From the NCBI GenBank assembly GCA_963575645.1, contig OY754468.1:11036001-11100000 (forward strand): DNA of 64,000 nt. Reading direction: 5' to 3'. Below the pieces are notes generated by a model, which saw nothing but the letters and a program-made list of their open reading frames with translations, ran no database searches and was not told the origin of the DNA. The DNA comes from Xanthostigma xanthostigma (Eukaryota > Arthropoda > Insecta > Raphidioptera > Raphidiidae). A program made the translations under genes and the position numbers. This document shows, piece after piece, positions 24,025-36,826 of the stretch. Each line of letters opens with the position of its first letter. Position 1 is the stretch's first letter.

Positions 24025-25270
24025 TTCCAATTTTAAATTCAACTTTTCCTTTTCCTGAAGTGTTGGAATTACATTTGTTCATTGATTCCTCATATTATGG
24101 ACCGTGTTATTTATGCAGGTTTTAAAAATTATTCATAATGAAATCGGAACTATATGGTGCGTTCTAGGGAAAGAGTGGAAAGTTCCCGGAACTATACAGG
24201 TTCGGAGCTAATCAATTTAATTAAAAAAGTTACAGTTATGGCACCCGCTACTATCCCTTTTGATTAGGATGTCTTTTTACAAAGTGGCAATGGTTTTTAA
24301 GTCCCCGCGTTAAAAAAAGATAACAAATGCTTTTCTGAACCGGTTCTCTGGAATCTGTAGTCATTCAAAATGTGTAAACCTATATATTTTTGGCTATTGC
24401 TAGGAAAAAGTTTTAGAGAAAAGTTGAATTCAGTGAGTACAGAAAATAAGTGTGTCCCCGAAAATTGTATGCAGTAATTTTAAAGCGCCATTCGAGAATT
24501 CGCCGGGTCAGTTTTTCAAAAGAAGGTCAGTGAGAAATATACTCAGGTCGAGCCCCCAAATACGAATCAAACACCGGGACCAGAATTCATCATCAATATC
24601 TATTACAAAACAAAATACCGCTCTTTACCTCAGTGTAATTTACTCAATTTTACCTGTTCCTCTGAAATCATTGCATTGCTTATCAGTTACTATTTATCCT
24701 AACCTAAATTACGAGCAATTCTTGTACCTAATATAAGTATTTTTTTTTTTCTCGGAAAAGGTTCTAACAATTTTGATGAAATTTCATAAAGCGGGTGTCA
24801 TCTTGGAAAAATTCTATTAATACCTACGTTTTGCAAAAATAAGTTAAAAGATGAGTGTCATCTTTAAGTTATCAAAATAAATCGTAATTACAAACAAGAA
24901 AACATTTTAAGCACGTAGTTTTTGTCTAACTCTTTCAAGCAAAGCTCAGTCATTCAGATGTTATATATATGTAAATGGAAAATGCCGTGTTTGAACTTAA
25001 ATTCAACAGTATATTATGTAATTCTCTCTCAGCTTGCTGTCGTTTTTACGTCTACGCACTGCTTATTTACAATTTGAAAAAGTTCTTCTCCGAATAGTTC
25101 AACAGCTCGTGGTCAAAAGTTTTAATATTTTTATAAAGGTTACCATTTTGAGGTTAGTTCACATTTAGGGTGTAAACAAATATACTACAGTCAGCAAGTT
25201 AGCAGTCGGGGTGCTTCTAAAGAGGTAAAGAAACTGGTGATCTATCAAAACTTTCATTTGACACAAGCTA
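24025..25270. other. intronic AT-rich stretch
   Basis: No gene or repeat recognised. Confidence 0.5.
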
Positions 25271-25273
25271 AAG

Positions 25274-25766
25274 GACTCCGCACAAAACTTGTGGGATTTG
25301 GTTCTCGGTTAAATTGATCGGAAATGGTTTTATTTTATAGTTTAAAGGTCGCTAATAAAAAGTGTCCAAAACCAATAGATTTTTAGCTACAGATATGTTT
25401 AGCGCGATATTAGATATAGAGATATCCATTGAATTCATAATCTTAAAAAATTATAAGCTCTAGAAATATGTTTTCGAGTGCGCTGAATCCGAATATGACA
25501 TTATTATTTTATAGAGGATGACACCTTCCAACATTACCTGGTTTTTTACTGTTTTTCTATTTCTAAAAAAAAGCACAAAAGTTGAACATGGAACATTTTT
25601 GTGAATTCAATGGATATCCTTATATCAAAAATCTCGCTAAACATATCTGTAGCTAAAAATCTATTGGTTTTGGACACTTTTTCTTAGCGACCTTTAAACT
25701 ATAAAATAAAAGCATTTTCGATCAATTTAACCGAGAACCAAATTCCATAAGGTTTGTGCGGGATCA
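25274..25766. mobile_element. foldback MITE, family 1 copy
   Basis: Same ends (CCGCACAAAACTTGTGGG and its inverse) and same internal sequence as the copy at 796-1310, minus a short stretch in each arm. Confidence 0.8.
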
Positions 25767-26001
25767 TTTATTGACACAGTCAGACATCATTTTGATTGTA
25801 CTGCCCTAAGTTTGAAACTTCTATCGTATGCTGTCTATAAATAATATCTGACAATTTCAATAAAAGTTACAACGTGCCAAATTTCAGTTTTTACAGATCA
25901 ATGTCTTTTTTATACTTTTAAATTTTAAAGCACTCCGTTGTCTATATGTTTATTTACGTCCTAAATATAGCATCAACCTTTACAAATAGTCGAAGATCCG
26001 G

Positions 26002-26527
26002 TATTAGAAATATATACCCTCATCTGTTATTTGATGATGACAAAGACTACATGTTAGATAATATATACATTGATAAATCGCACATGGTTTGCCTAGCTAA
26101 ATCGCGTACCGATGCTGTTAAATAAAATAAATTCTAATTAACTTTTTTGGATCAACTTGCCCGATTTGTTACTCATAGAAATCGAGCTTAAAACGAGAGA
26201 ATATGACACAAGGAATTAGAATATACCATTCATTCTATACATAAATATATATCGTCCACATAAACATACCTTGCAAATAGTTGTATTCTGTGTACTTTGA
26301 GATTGTTTTGTTAACATTTTATTTGTGTCATATTCTCTCATCTTAGACTCGATTTTTATGATTAACAAATCGGGGAAGTTGATCCAAAAAAGTTAATTAT
26401 ATTTTATTTCGGTACGCGATTTAGCTAGACAACCCATGTGCTTTTTATCAATGTAGGTATATATTAGATATCTAACATATAATCTTTATAATCATAAAAT
26501 AACAGATGAGGGTATATATTTCTAAAA
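26002..26527. mobile_element. foldback MITE
   Basis: Arms of about 200 bp: TATTAGAAATATATACCCTC and inverse at the outside; GAGAATATGACACAA and inverse near the centre. Unique interior of about 115 bp. Confidence 0.8.
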
Positions 26528-26529
26528 CA

Positions 26530-28098
26530 TCTTGCAGTGTTTTGATCACGAACTCCTGGACTAAAAGACCATGTTCTGGAGATGATTTAGACTCCAAATC
26601 AACTCCCAAAACATGGTCGAAGAATAACTTAGTAGGACCGCCAAAGTCTTTGTCCCCGTTTAGCAGTCGACCGTTGGCACATAGTCTTTACTCTACAAAA
26701 ACGGAAAATGCTGGACTGAGAGGGCATAAGAAAAGCAGCAGTGAAAAATGTATCAACAGAATGCAGTTTGCACTACAGAAGTGTAAAATATTATGCAACC
26801 ACTAAACATAATGTGCACTGAATAAATACGAAAAGTTGATGAGAAAATAAATAAATAAATAAATGAACGAATAATTAATAATAAACAGGTTAGTAATGTA
26901 TCGAAATTGGGTGATGCAAAATGTACAAGGCACTATAGGGAACGACAGTACACAAAAATTTCTATATATATAAATAGTTCACAGTACAAGGATTATACGG
27001 AAATGAAGAGCTGACTATATATAATATTATAATATAAAATACTCTCCGCACAAAATAAAAAAAGAAAACATCGCATCACTTAAGAACGGTGATGAGGTAT
27101 TTTTTCGAAGAATACATCTGTGATCACAAGGTCGAACGGCTTTTGTCCAATTTTATTATAATCCTTCAATAAAATTTCAAGTTTCGCATAGTTTCGTACA
27201 GAGAGACAGTAATTGAACCCACGCCGGTTTGATTCAAAAGACCGTGTTATCCTCGAGTGTTTTGAAAATAAACTGTCGAGCGTCTATAATCTATTGTCTT
27301 CGTTATAAAACGTAGATTAAATTTAAAATGTGGATATGACACGAAAGACTTTGGAACAAAATAGCAAAAATTCGACAATAGCCGTTTATCCATTCGATCA
27401 CAGATCACGCTACCTACTAAAAGAAAAAAATGAAATGCAAAATAAAATTTGATAAAGAACGCTTGATATTTAAACTAGTGTTAATCGGTGAATCTAATTA
27501 CCTAAATCTAAAAAACTTTTGTGTTCGAACTGAAATGATAGTACCTAAATAAGTAAACTATTATAAAACAACTGAGATATCTGTCACTTTACTAATTTTA
27601 ATAAAGCATGCATATTTGCAAGAACAAATTTAAGATAAAACTGATAAACTGATTGCTACATTGGAAAGAAGTGAGCGTTCAGTCAATCAAATGTGTGTAA
27701 AGCGCTTACCGATCGAATTATAACAAAAACTGCATTTTTTTTTAAATATCGATTAAGCGTTTGATTAAATTGGTATAATCACCAAACGCTCAATACAAGG
27801 TTTTGACGAAGGAAAAACATTAAACTATCTTTTTTTTAAGGTACAAGCTTCCTTATAAGTAGGTGTGACTGTGTGAGGTTAAGTGTGTCAACAAATCGGG
27901 ATTGATTTATAATTCATTTATAAACTGATTAGTTAATTTGAACACATCGACTATTTTAATTTTTAGTAAGATTTGTATACAGAATGTTCCGGCGATCAAA
28001 AGTAAGAGTATGCACTGTGTTTTCCGAAAGACGTATCTATCATTACAATCGAAACCTTTTTTACTAATTTTTCAGCAGGCGGGAGATGAATTTTCCCT
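26530..28098. other. intronic stretch without recognised feature
   Basis: A 99-codon plus ORF (26506-26805) overlaps the foldback arm and has no recognised domain. Confidence 0.45.
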
Positions 28099-28099
28099 A

Positions 28100-28349
28100 T
28101 CTATACTACTTAATATTATAAAAAGACACAGTTTATCCGTTTGGATGTAGGAGCTAATCTCCGAAACTACTCATCCGATTTTGAAAAAAATTTCACCAAT
28201 ATTTGAATGGACCCTCAGGATGGGGACATTGGCTATATATTATCGCGTTAATATAAAAGAGCTTTCCGTGGAACCAAATTTTGCAGCGTAAGATGACGAA
28301 AAAACGGTGGCAATCTATAAATTCAGGCGAAATCAGACCGGGCCGCTAG
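28100..28349 (+). mobile_element. short Helitron
   Basis: Starts TCTATACTAC after an A and ends CCGGGCCGCTAG before a T, the Helitron A/T insertion pattern. The body (GGACCCTCAGGATGG, AAAACGGTGGCAATC) is shared with 37273-37524 and 58375-58579. Confidence 0.85.
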
Positions 28350-28766
28350 TAATGAATAAAAACAGAACTCGTATATCGAAAAGGTTCCTAAAAATAAGTA
28401 AAATTTCGATTAGTGCATCGAAAAATACAAAACGTACTTCATATCCAACATATGTGACCCGCACCTCCACCAGATGCGACCCGTACTTCCACCGCATTAA
28501 ACATTACCAAAGATTTTGACTAAAAGGGCAATTTGAATTGAGGGCATTAAACTAGCACTTTAATAGTTCTTATAATTTCGCCATTTGTCTCACAGACGTC
28601 GAAATTTGGCAGTTTAATTAAATTATTCAGAGACGGGAGACTTCAATGCTACGTGAAGACAGGAGAACTGTTTATACGTAGTAACATAGTAAAAACCAAA
28701 TCTACGTGCACACATAATTACTTCGTTACCTAGTAACTATTTTGTTGTAATACACTCTCACATTTA

Positions 28767-29127
28767 TCTATACTAATATATAAAGCTGAAGAGTTTGTTT
28801 GTTTGTTTGGTTGAACGCGCTAATTTCAGGAACTACTGGTTCGAATTGAAAACATTTTTTTTTTGTTGGATAGCCCATTTATCGAGGAAGGCTATAGGCT
28901 ATATAATATTACGCTACGACCAATAGGCGTGGAGCATCAATGAAAAATGTTGCAAAATGTAACTCAAAATTTGTCCGTCCGACAAAAACTTTTGAAGGGT
29001 AGCTCCGATCATCATGAAATTTAAACAAAACATTCATCTCGGTAAACTAAGATGAATGTGCGTTCTCATGTCCCTCCCTTCCCGATTCGTTCTTTTGCAC
29101 CCGGATGAAACCGGGCGGGACCGCTAG
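28767..29127 (+). mobile_element. short Helitron, second family
   Basis: Starts TCTATACTAATATATAAAGC after an A and ends GGGCGGGACCGCTAG before a T. The body (GAACGCGCTAATTTCAGGAAC) is of a type widespread in Lepidoptera and Hemiptera. Confidence 0.9.
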
Positions 29128-29370
29128 TCTTATATGAATTATGTTTGTATTAGATAAATGTAAAAGTCTGGACCACAACAGGATAGTTACTAAGTAACTG
29201 GTTTTACTATATTTCACATTGTATGGTTTTGCTGTTCAAGAAAGCTTTAACATTTGAAAGAAAATTACTGAACTGGAGACTTTAATGCTACGTTAGACAG
29301 AAACCTCGCAAAATGTTTTTACTATGTTTTAGAATAAATTATACTTCACATTTTCTTATCTCTCTTACCG

Positions 29371-29745
29371 CGCAATGTAGCGTAGTAGTGAGAACACTAG
29401 ACTCGCATTCGGGAGGTACCGGGTTCGAATCCCGGCGGGGGCAGATGTGGTTGGAACTTTTTCCTACTCCCTTTCGCCGAGAATCGGTACCGGCCATATT
29501 GTCGAGGTTTTCCACGGTTCCCCACAATAATTCGAGATAAATATCGAGATGGTTCCTTATTCAAGGCCATGGCCGATTACCTATCAAACTCCTATGCTCA
29601 AAATTTGCCTACCTATCCTAATGTCTTAAAATTTCTTAATTCGCCCATTGCTATTAATTAAGTGGAAGTTGAAAAAAATAACGGGAAGTATGATAGATGG
29701 AAATTAGTAATGGTGCGGATGGCGTCTGTTATTATTATTATTATT
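29371..29745 (+). mobile_element. tRNA-derived SINE
   Basis: Head TAGCGTAGTAGTGAGAACAC gives an A-box-like segment. B box GGTTCGAATCC is at 29422-29432. The body (around CAAGGCCATGGCCGATTACC) is shared with the SINE at 3657-4040, and the 3' end is a (TTA)n tail. Confidence 0.9.
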
Positions 29746-30189
29746 TTCTTATGTCTCAAAATAATTTGAAACATGGCTATTTATACTGAATTGTCAAAAA
29801 TAGTTAGGGTAATTAAGAAAAATAATTATGGCTGATTCATAGCAAGTTATTCAATAAAAATTAAAAGGCGACAATGACCTAAAAAATCGATACGATGTAG
29901 CAATATTTTCCTGGTCGCTAAAACAATAATTTTTATGTAGTACACTAATTAACACCGGAACATTCTGTACATAATTTGAAACATTCAAATGCCTGGTCCA
30001 AACTTTGCGTGGTTTTCAGACTGTTTCCTTGCACAGCCCTCTTTTTATGTCAACGCTAATACGGTGTAACGATCACTAAACACTGAAAAAGAAATAAAAA
30101 ACACTACTTTTTCGACTCACGTTTTTTTTTCTTTTTTCCACTTGCCCACATAGAAGTTTCACTTCTATAATGCGTTCTCGTAACACATC

Positions 30190-30855
30190 TTTAATTTTTT
30201 TTGTGATGTAACTACAAATCGACGGTTTTCGGATTTTTCCCTTTACTTGTGCTATAAGACATTGCTTCTTGCCAAATTTTATGATTCTAGGTCAACGGGA
30301 AGTACCCTATGGGCTATGTGCAAGGAGGCGGAGTTACAAATTTTTCGACACGAGCGTTTGTGGTGAGCATTAGGGGAAACTTCTAGCTCAAATTTTTCGT
30401 ATGTCAGTGAGCAATGTTTATTAAAAGTAAAAATAGTTATAATTTTATGCAGTTTTTTAATTACAAAGAAAACACAGGAAAACTAAGCGATCTGGTAATG
30501 CTTGTTGTGTTCCGGGCTGTTGCGCTTATGGCGATTTAAGTAAAATAAAGACCATTGGCGCCCTAATTTAACGTTCCGCTGTCAGTGTAAACAAATTAAC
30601 ATCAGTTTTCCTTATTACATTTTTTTACACATCATGGCCAACTAAAGTTTTTCACTTATCACCTTAGAAACATGTCGCGATTTCCATAAAAACTGAGTAC
30701 AATAATTCTCTATTACCCACTAGCGGCGCTAGTAGGCTTCGTGCACACAGCCTATAGGTTTTGATTCCCAAGAGTTTTGACAGACAGGCAGACGGACGGA
30801 CAACAAAGCGATCCTATAAGGGTCCCTTTTTTCCTTTTGTGGTACGGAACCCTTA
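30190..30855 (+). repeat. dispersed repeat A, split by element B
   Basis: The two halves (30190-30303 and 30759-30855) together match 52699-52880, including GACAGACGGACGGACAACAA and the end GGTACGGAACCCT. The family is common in Lepidoptera. Confidence 0.75.
30304..30758. mobile_element. element B, inserted in repeat A
   Basis: Starts CCCTATGGGCTATGTGCA and ends TGCACACAGCCTATAGG, partly inverse. Second copy at 62629-63084. The uninterrupted repeat A at 52.8 kb shows where B entered. Confidence 0.75.
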
Positions 30856-31102
30856 AAGTGATTAAATAGAACAAATTGAAACATTATTTTAATTTGACGT
30901 TTTCACAATTCTGATCTGCTTGTTTTCACCTATCAATGATATTATTGTTTTTTCAATTATTTTAATGGTATTTGCTTTGGTAACGTTAATTAATTACTCA
31001 TTAAGAGATATAAATGACAAAAAAGCTTTTATGAAATTAGTCATAATCCTATTTATACATCCCTAGAGGCCATCACAGCAGTTTGAAAACCATTGCTCCT
31101 AA

Positions 31103-31455
31103 TTCAGTGGTTCTCAAACTGGACATAACCATATATTTAATAACTTCTATATTGCTAGTGGCCGTAAGTGGAAGCGTGGTCCATGAATTGAGACAGCGAA
31201 TGACTGTTTCTATCTCTTTCTTTTTACTTGACCCGTTGTGAGCAAGTGTCGCGTCTGCAGTGGGGCATTTAGTAAGTGGAATAGAGCAAGTCACCTCCCA
31301 GCTTAGTTCCATGTGCAATCTGACGCTGTAACTGACTCGCATCCATTCACGGACATGCGCATGAGAGTACAATAACTGAGACATACGTATAAATGTCTGC
31401 ACCGTAGTGTTTAAGTCTATCTCCCGATCTTTGCTAGCAATATAGAGGATATTAA
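31103..31455 (-). repeat. inverted copy of the 9155-9465 interior
   Basis: Reverse-complement match to 9155-9465 with scattered substitutions. It starts CAGTGGTTCTCAAACTGG, a typical hAT-type end, so it may be a truncated hAT element. Confidence 0.65.
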
Positions 31456-31493
31456 ATATATGGGCATAACAATCTTTTGTCTATGGTAGTATA

Positions 31494-31996
31494 GTCAGAG
31501 TGCACGTCGGCAAAAATTTTACTGACACATACTATACCCAAACTTTGTATATGACTTTATTAGGCCTAGTCTGACACCTATTTCTTCTATGACTTTTCTT
31601 GATTTTGGGGCGTTTTCCCTCTAAATTTTCCGAAAGATGTTTTGACGACATGTAAAAATTCATAGATACTGTTTGTTTTAAAATATCTGACACCTCGAAT
31701 ATGTCAAACATATTCGAGGTGTCAGACATTTTAAATGGTTCATGTTATTTGTCAGAGAACATTATTTTAGCGTTTTGGTTGAAGTTTTTAAGCTATCCAA
31801 TTAAAAAAACAAACAGTAGGTATCTATAAATTTTTTACATGTCGTCAAAACGACATCTTTCGTAAAATTTAGAGGGAAAACGCCCCAAAATCAAAAAAAA
31901 CCATAGAGGAAATAGGTGTCAGACTAGGCCTAATGAAGCCATATACAAAGTTTGGGGAGAGTATGTGTCAATAAAATTTTTGCCGACGGGCACTCT
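31494..31996. mobile_element. long-arm MITE, family 2 copy
   Basis: Same ends as the copy at 9942 with a few substitutions (GTGCACGTCGGC on the left). The central palindrome is longer here: GACACCTCGAATATGT faces ATATTCGAGGTGTC. Confidence 0.85.
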
Positions 31997-33754
31997 ATTA
32001 CACATATTCCATTTTTAGTGTCATTGTTTACCCTTATCTTACAATCTTAGTTTGTTTTTTTTTTCTAGAAAAAACGCAATAAACAAGGCAAGGAAACGTT
32101 TGAAAACCAGGCAAGTTTTGTGGTATTGAGGTGTCTACAAAAAGTAAATACACAAATATAAGTTGACATTTATGTAATTTTAATAACGGCTTAATACGTC
32201 GTTTTAAATAAAATATTCGTACTTTTTATGCGCTCACGATATTCTTTTGTTGTAGTGGATTCAGCTGTTCTTTTTAAAATTATATTCAACTATCCTATAC
32301 ATTGTTTCGAGGTTCTTTTATTTTTTGTACTGAACTTGTAAAACATTTATCACCATTGTCTAGCTCTAGCCTGTGCAACCTGCACCGAAATAAATGTTAA
32401 TAAATAAATAAAGTTTAAAAGAAATGAAAAAAACAAACACAAAATTTATTACATTGCTTATTGTGGATTTGATTTTGAAGGTTACTTTGTAAAAACATTA
32501 ACCGATAAAAACTATTTTCTGCAATTTTTATTATATATAGATATCTATGGACGCCTCAAAATCAAAGATTCTCAAGCGGCATGTTGAATAAAAAAGATGC
32601 CGCCGAAGACGATGCGACTTTTCAAGAAAACGAAATTGAAATAATTTGAGGCCCACGATACCTTTTAATTTGTTTTCTACATTTTTACTCTATATTTTCT
32701 GGATACACAGCACTTGGCGCCCAGAGGCACCTTCAGCCGACAGAGCTCGTCAAAACCGGTTAATTTTTACGAAAAATACAAACCGAGAAAACCACAAAGC
32801 GAAGAAACAAAACTGTTTCTTAAATTTATATCCACAAATAAGCAATGTAATTCATGCCAACAAAAAAAATATATTATTTTCGATAAAAAAAACGAAGAAA
32901 TAACGTAAGTTGTCCGCAAGGCCCCTGATCTACATACATGTTACATGGTTTAATAAAAACACTATCACAGATCCAGAAAATAACCGGAAATATTAACAAT
33001 AAAGTCAATATTAAATTAAATATTAAATTAGAAACTTAAAAAAATCTAATTTTAATGAATTATTTTTTCTACTTATTTTATAGAATCTTCATAAATGGAT
33101 ATGAAAAATAAATCCAATTGTTTGGGTGGCAAAAGTATTTTACAAACGCGGAATATACAGGGTGCAACAAAATAGAACCGATAAATTTACGGAGTATTTT
33201 TTTATCGGATCCGACACGAGATCCTGTAGAAGTATACGAAGATTTATGGATTATTTACGATTATGAAATATCAAAAAAGTGCGCGACTGTGTACTGATTT
33301 TTTATGATGTTGAATTTTGTAAGTATAAGGTATATAAAAAATATAAATTAAAAAGCTGAAATTATACAAATCAATGAAATAATATTATGCATAAAAAAAA
33401 ACAGTAAATAAAACTTTCTGATCAAAAGTTTCTAGTATGTACATGAACAAAGGACCCTTTAATAAAAAGTCCGTTAATTATATAATGTATATATCTTACT
33501 TTTCCCAGAAAATATTTTTACGCCAAATTAGTGATCAAAAATGGGCTTCTGCACAAGAAATCGCTCTTAAAGAAGCGTTCGTAAGTAAAAAAATTGGACC
33601 GATTTGAAAATTTACACCCCAGTAACCTTAAAAAGTCTATACTGTATAAATATTTCCGCCTGTTCGAAATTATGAAAAAAACTGCTCAGATGGACATAAA
33701 AACCGTGCTCTTATAAGAAACACATAACGCAGTAAAATAAGCTAAAAAAAGGGG
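31997..33754. other. intronic stretch without recognised feature
   Basis: No gene or repeat family recognised; ORFs at 32646-32908 lack domains. Confidence 0.45.
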
Positions 33755-34134
33755 ATAACCTCGGAATGAAACTGAATGTTTGTATAAACCTTTATTTTGG
33801 CATTCTAAATGTTATCTCAAAAGTCTCATAAGGTCACGTGTGAGCGTTCTTAGATATTCAAGGTCAAAGGTCGCGAAAATCAGTTTTTGGGAAATATCTC
33901 GTTTCCTTTGCCTCAAATCGTATTTGCATTTATAATAAAAGTTGTAGAGTATAAAATTCTCTACAAATTTCGTGTTAAACAATTTTAACCGTTTTTGAGA
34001 TAGAGCGCGAAGAGTGTGGAGCCAAACATGCCAAGGTCAATCGCGAATCCCAGTCCATAGTCTGGTTTTTTAACTTAATTATTATTAGTAACCTAACATT
34101 ATATTTATAATTATAATTTAATAATCATAATAAT

Positions 34135-34414
34135 GTCTTCAGTATAAAGTAATGTTGATCCAATAGAATGTTAAGATGAAGGAAGGTTTTGGTTGAGGAT
34201 CATAAAATAAGCTTTACCAGTGTTTCGCTAGTGGCCAACGTTTCGAAAAATTTATTTTCATCTTCAGGGCCTATGAACATGTATATAATTTAGAACATAT
34301 TGTATCACAATTTTAATGTAAAAAGAAACCATGCTCAAAAGAGAAGTTTTTTGCCAATAGCGAAATACTGGTAAAGCTTATTTTATGATCCTCAACCAAA
34401 ACCTTCCTTTATCT
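34135..34414. mobile_element. PLE-like double-ended insertion, 280 bp
   Basis: Flanked by a 13-bp duplication TAATCATAATAAT (34122-34134, 34415-34427). Inverted arms of about 60 bp: AGGAAGGTTTTGGTTGAGGA and its inverse. The hammerhead-like core is on the minus strand at 34237-34267. About 40 extra bases sit only at the left end, as in the 16.6 kb copy. Confidence 0.75.
34237..34267 (-). ncRNA. hammerhead-like core motif (copy c)
   Basis: CTGAAGA, T, hairpin GAAAA-TAAAT-TTTTC, GAAACG. Confidence 0.45.
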
Positions 34415-35356
34415 TAATCATAATAATAATATTTATTAGTACAGATTAGTGCACTAAAAGGCGAGGTTCAGCCACAGGCTGCTTTACAACCTAACCCTTA
34501 ACCCTTTATATGGATTGGAATTCGCGATTGATATTGTGCTATGGCATGTTGGGCTATCTCAAAAACGGTTATATGTATAGAAAATTGGTTAAGACGAAAT
34601 TTGTAGAGAACCTTATACTCTATAACTTTTATAGTAATTGAAAATACGATTTTAGGTAAAGGAAACGAGATATTTCCAAAAAAAATGATTTTCGCAATCT
34701 TTGACCTTGAATATCTAAGGACGCTCACACGTGCCCTTATAAGACAACATTAAGAATGTTAAAATAAAGGTTTATACAAATATTCAGCTTACTCCGAAGT
34801 GAAACTCTAAAGTGACTGGACTAACAGTATACCTACACCAAATATAATTGGTCGATGTATGAAAATATATATATATTTTTTAAAAATTTTGGAGCCTTTT
34901 GGAATAGAAATCTCGCGACATTTGTATGCCAATTTTTAAAGATTTGTTAATTGGTTATTCAATTAATGTATGGTAAAGTATGTTGAAAAAAAAATGACTC
35001 ATAGTGTAATGGAAAGAATATGACACATAAAAAATAAAGAAGAAAATAAAATTGAATAAAAATGTTGTGTGTAAATGGTCTAACTGTATGTACGCAATGT
35101 GTGGTTTTTTTTAAAGAAAATTAAAATTTATTAATTATCCTGTTAATATTTTTAATTTAGAATGTGCGGGTTAATTTTCAAAATTAGATTAAAAAAATGC
35201 CAATAAGTAAAATTATTGTTTGACAGTGGATGAAAAATAATTTTTTGTTTGATTATGAAAACTTATATAGATAATTATACAGACAGTTCGAGAAAATGTA
35301 AATTGGTCGAGAAAAAAATAATAGCGATTATATATATATAATTCTACATTACATAC

Positions 35357-35536
35357 CTCAAGCCTGTCAGATCGAGGCATTTTTTGTTGCGCAACTACTG
35401 TTTGAGGTACAACACTAAGTGGAGATCCTACACCAGATGGATCCGGGCCCATAATCGCCGGCATTATTGGACCCGGCGCAAAATATGGACTGTATGTACT
35501 GCCTACCTGTGGCATACTCAGGTACGGATTCGTTGC
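35357..35536 (-). CDS. mbl: muscleblind exon: Pro-rich linker (60 codons)
   Basis: Internal mbl exon of 180 nt, phase 0 at both ends. The acceptor is TTTTGCAG before GCA ACG AAT, and the donor is GAG before GTATGT. The product opens ATNPYLSMPQ, continues through a Pro/Gly/Tyr-rich stretch (YSPYFAPGPIMPAIMGPDP) and ends VVPQTVVAQQKMPRSDRLE. In muscleblind proteins this is the flexible linker between the first and second finger pairs, and PRSDRLE followed by VCRE is the family junction leading into finger 3. The next exon supplies exactly that VCRE start in the right phase, though 12.6 kb away. In insects this exon boundary is a known branching point for isoforms. The downstream intron starts with a TA-rich stretch rather than the CT tract seen after the next two exons. 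Confidence 0.92.
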
Positions 35537-35784
35537 CTGCAAAACAAAAACAGAAATTATAACTTATTTTCACAAACATACAATTATTTAGAAGAATATT
35601 AAGCTTTTGCTTTTCACTGCTAATAAAAAAATACAAATTGTATGTCCTCTGTGCTAACTTAGAGAAAAAATTGACCTGACCTTAGTATAGTACTACCTAC
35701 TTAAAAATGAGAGGCGGCAAAAATCTTATTTAAAATAAATACACTTTTTTCGCGTTGTGTTTTAATAATTGTATAAATAGTATA

Positions 35785-35905
35785 TTGTGCGACTAGTGAG
35801 AGAAGGAAAAGATTCCATGAGCGTGAAATTTGCCGCACAAGCGTAGCGAGTGCGGTAACACGCGAGTGGAATATTCTCCTTCGATCAATGGTCGCACATA
35901 ATACT
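35785..35905. mobile_element. foldback MITE
   Basis: TGCGACTAGTGAGAGAAGG faces CCTTCGATCAATGGTCGCA; the inside holds CCGCACAAGCGTAGCGAG. Confidence 0.65.
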
Positions 35906-35916
35906 TTATTCTACTA

Positions 35917-36285
35917 GCACGAGTAATATGTAATCGGGGCCCTGATAAAAGAGGGAAAAATAATAAATCACTTCATTGATTGACGTACCCACCGCCCTCG
36001 ATGCACACACGATGACCCTGACTTTCGCTGAATTGCGATGCTGTTTTCATATAGGTATACAAATCGCTACCGCGTTCCTATTGGTCCAGAAACTATGCAA
36101 TAATAAATAATTACTGTACAGTTTCGGACGCTACCGCGTTCCTATTGGTCCAGAAACTATGCAGTAATACATTATCGTACAGTTTCGGCTCATTATTAGC
36201 ACTCTACGCGTCAATATTAAGTAATTTATTATTTCTCCCGAATTTAGCAGGGCCCCGAAATTATATATTACTCACGCGTGTTGAA
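35917..36285. mobile_element. MITE with GGGGCCCTG arms and an internal tandem duplication
   Basis: Left arm CACGAGTAATATGTAATCGG-GGCCCTG and inverse at the right, arms about 60 bp. Inside, two near-identical 61-64 bp units (36066-36129, 36130-36189) contain CGCTACCGCGTTCCTATTGG. Confidence 0.75.
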
Positions 36286-36826
36286 TAAACATATTTTTAT
36301 TTATAATTACAAAGAAAAATCACTATGTTTGTAGCAGTTAACCGACAAAATTCTAAAACGTAATATTATGTTACCGGTCAAACCCGATTTCAAGACAAAC
36401 TAGTTTTCCCTACAGGCTAAACTAGTTATGTCTATATGCGATAGGATAAACCGGTATAGCCTAGGCCAAACCAGTTCTAGGTTGATCTAGTTTAACCTAG
36501 TATGAATATGTACACTCCAGATATGTATGTTTGTCTCTTTTGAAGCGGTGGAGCGTAACGCCTCACCAATTGATTTTACTACTCACAAAATTTACGTACC
36601 GGGCGTTATAACTCAAAATCGTTTCTTAAGGAGTAAACTCCAAAAATTCGGGGCGTGTAAATTATTTTAAAAATCACTCAATCAACGAGCAGCAAAAAAA
36701 ACCATGAAATTTCTTGTATTACACATTCCTTTGGGCGGCGGCCACGGTACAGAAAATGTCCAATAACTGTGACATAAAAACTAAATACTAAGAATAAATA
36801 TGTATATAATATTGTGTTTCTCTTAC

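Larger units (their letters stand above)
33755..34805. mobile_element. foldback element hosting a PLE-like insertion
   Basis: Arms of about 300 bp (left CTGAATGTTTGTATAAACC; right GGTTTATACAAATATTCAG) diverged at many sites. Part of the arm, TTCAAGGTCAAAGGTCGCGA, resembles the subterminal TTCAAGGTCAAAGGTCACAA of the CXC element at 44.7 kb, suggesting kinship. Confidence 0.75.
22738..35356 (-). other. mbl: muscleblind intron, 12.6 kb
   Basis: Intron between the linker exon and the finger 3-4 exon, inferred from the matching phase-0 GT-AG ends. It carries a degenerate tandem repeat at 23030-24020, two Helitrons, one SINE, several foldback MITEs and a PLE-like insertion at 34.1-34.4 kb. Confidence 0.85.
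35537..36826 (-). other. mbl: muscleblind intron, 1.3 kb
   Basis: Short intron between the finger-2 exon and the linker exon, with GT-AG ends. It contains two foldback MITEs (35785-35905 and 35917-36285) and two 61-64 bp tandem copies at 36066-36189. At 36365-36505 a cluster of degenerate ACTAGTT/AACCAGT motifs is seen. No coding signal was recognised. Confidence 0.85.

Noticed and set aside
26506-26805. 99-codon ORF as a gene
   Set aside because: Starts inside a foldback arm, Ser/Lys-rich, no domain recognised.
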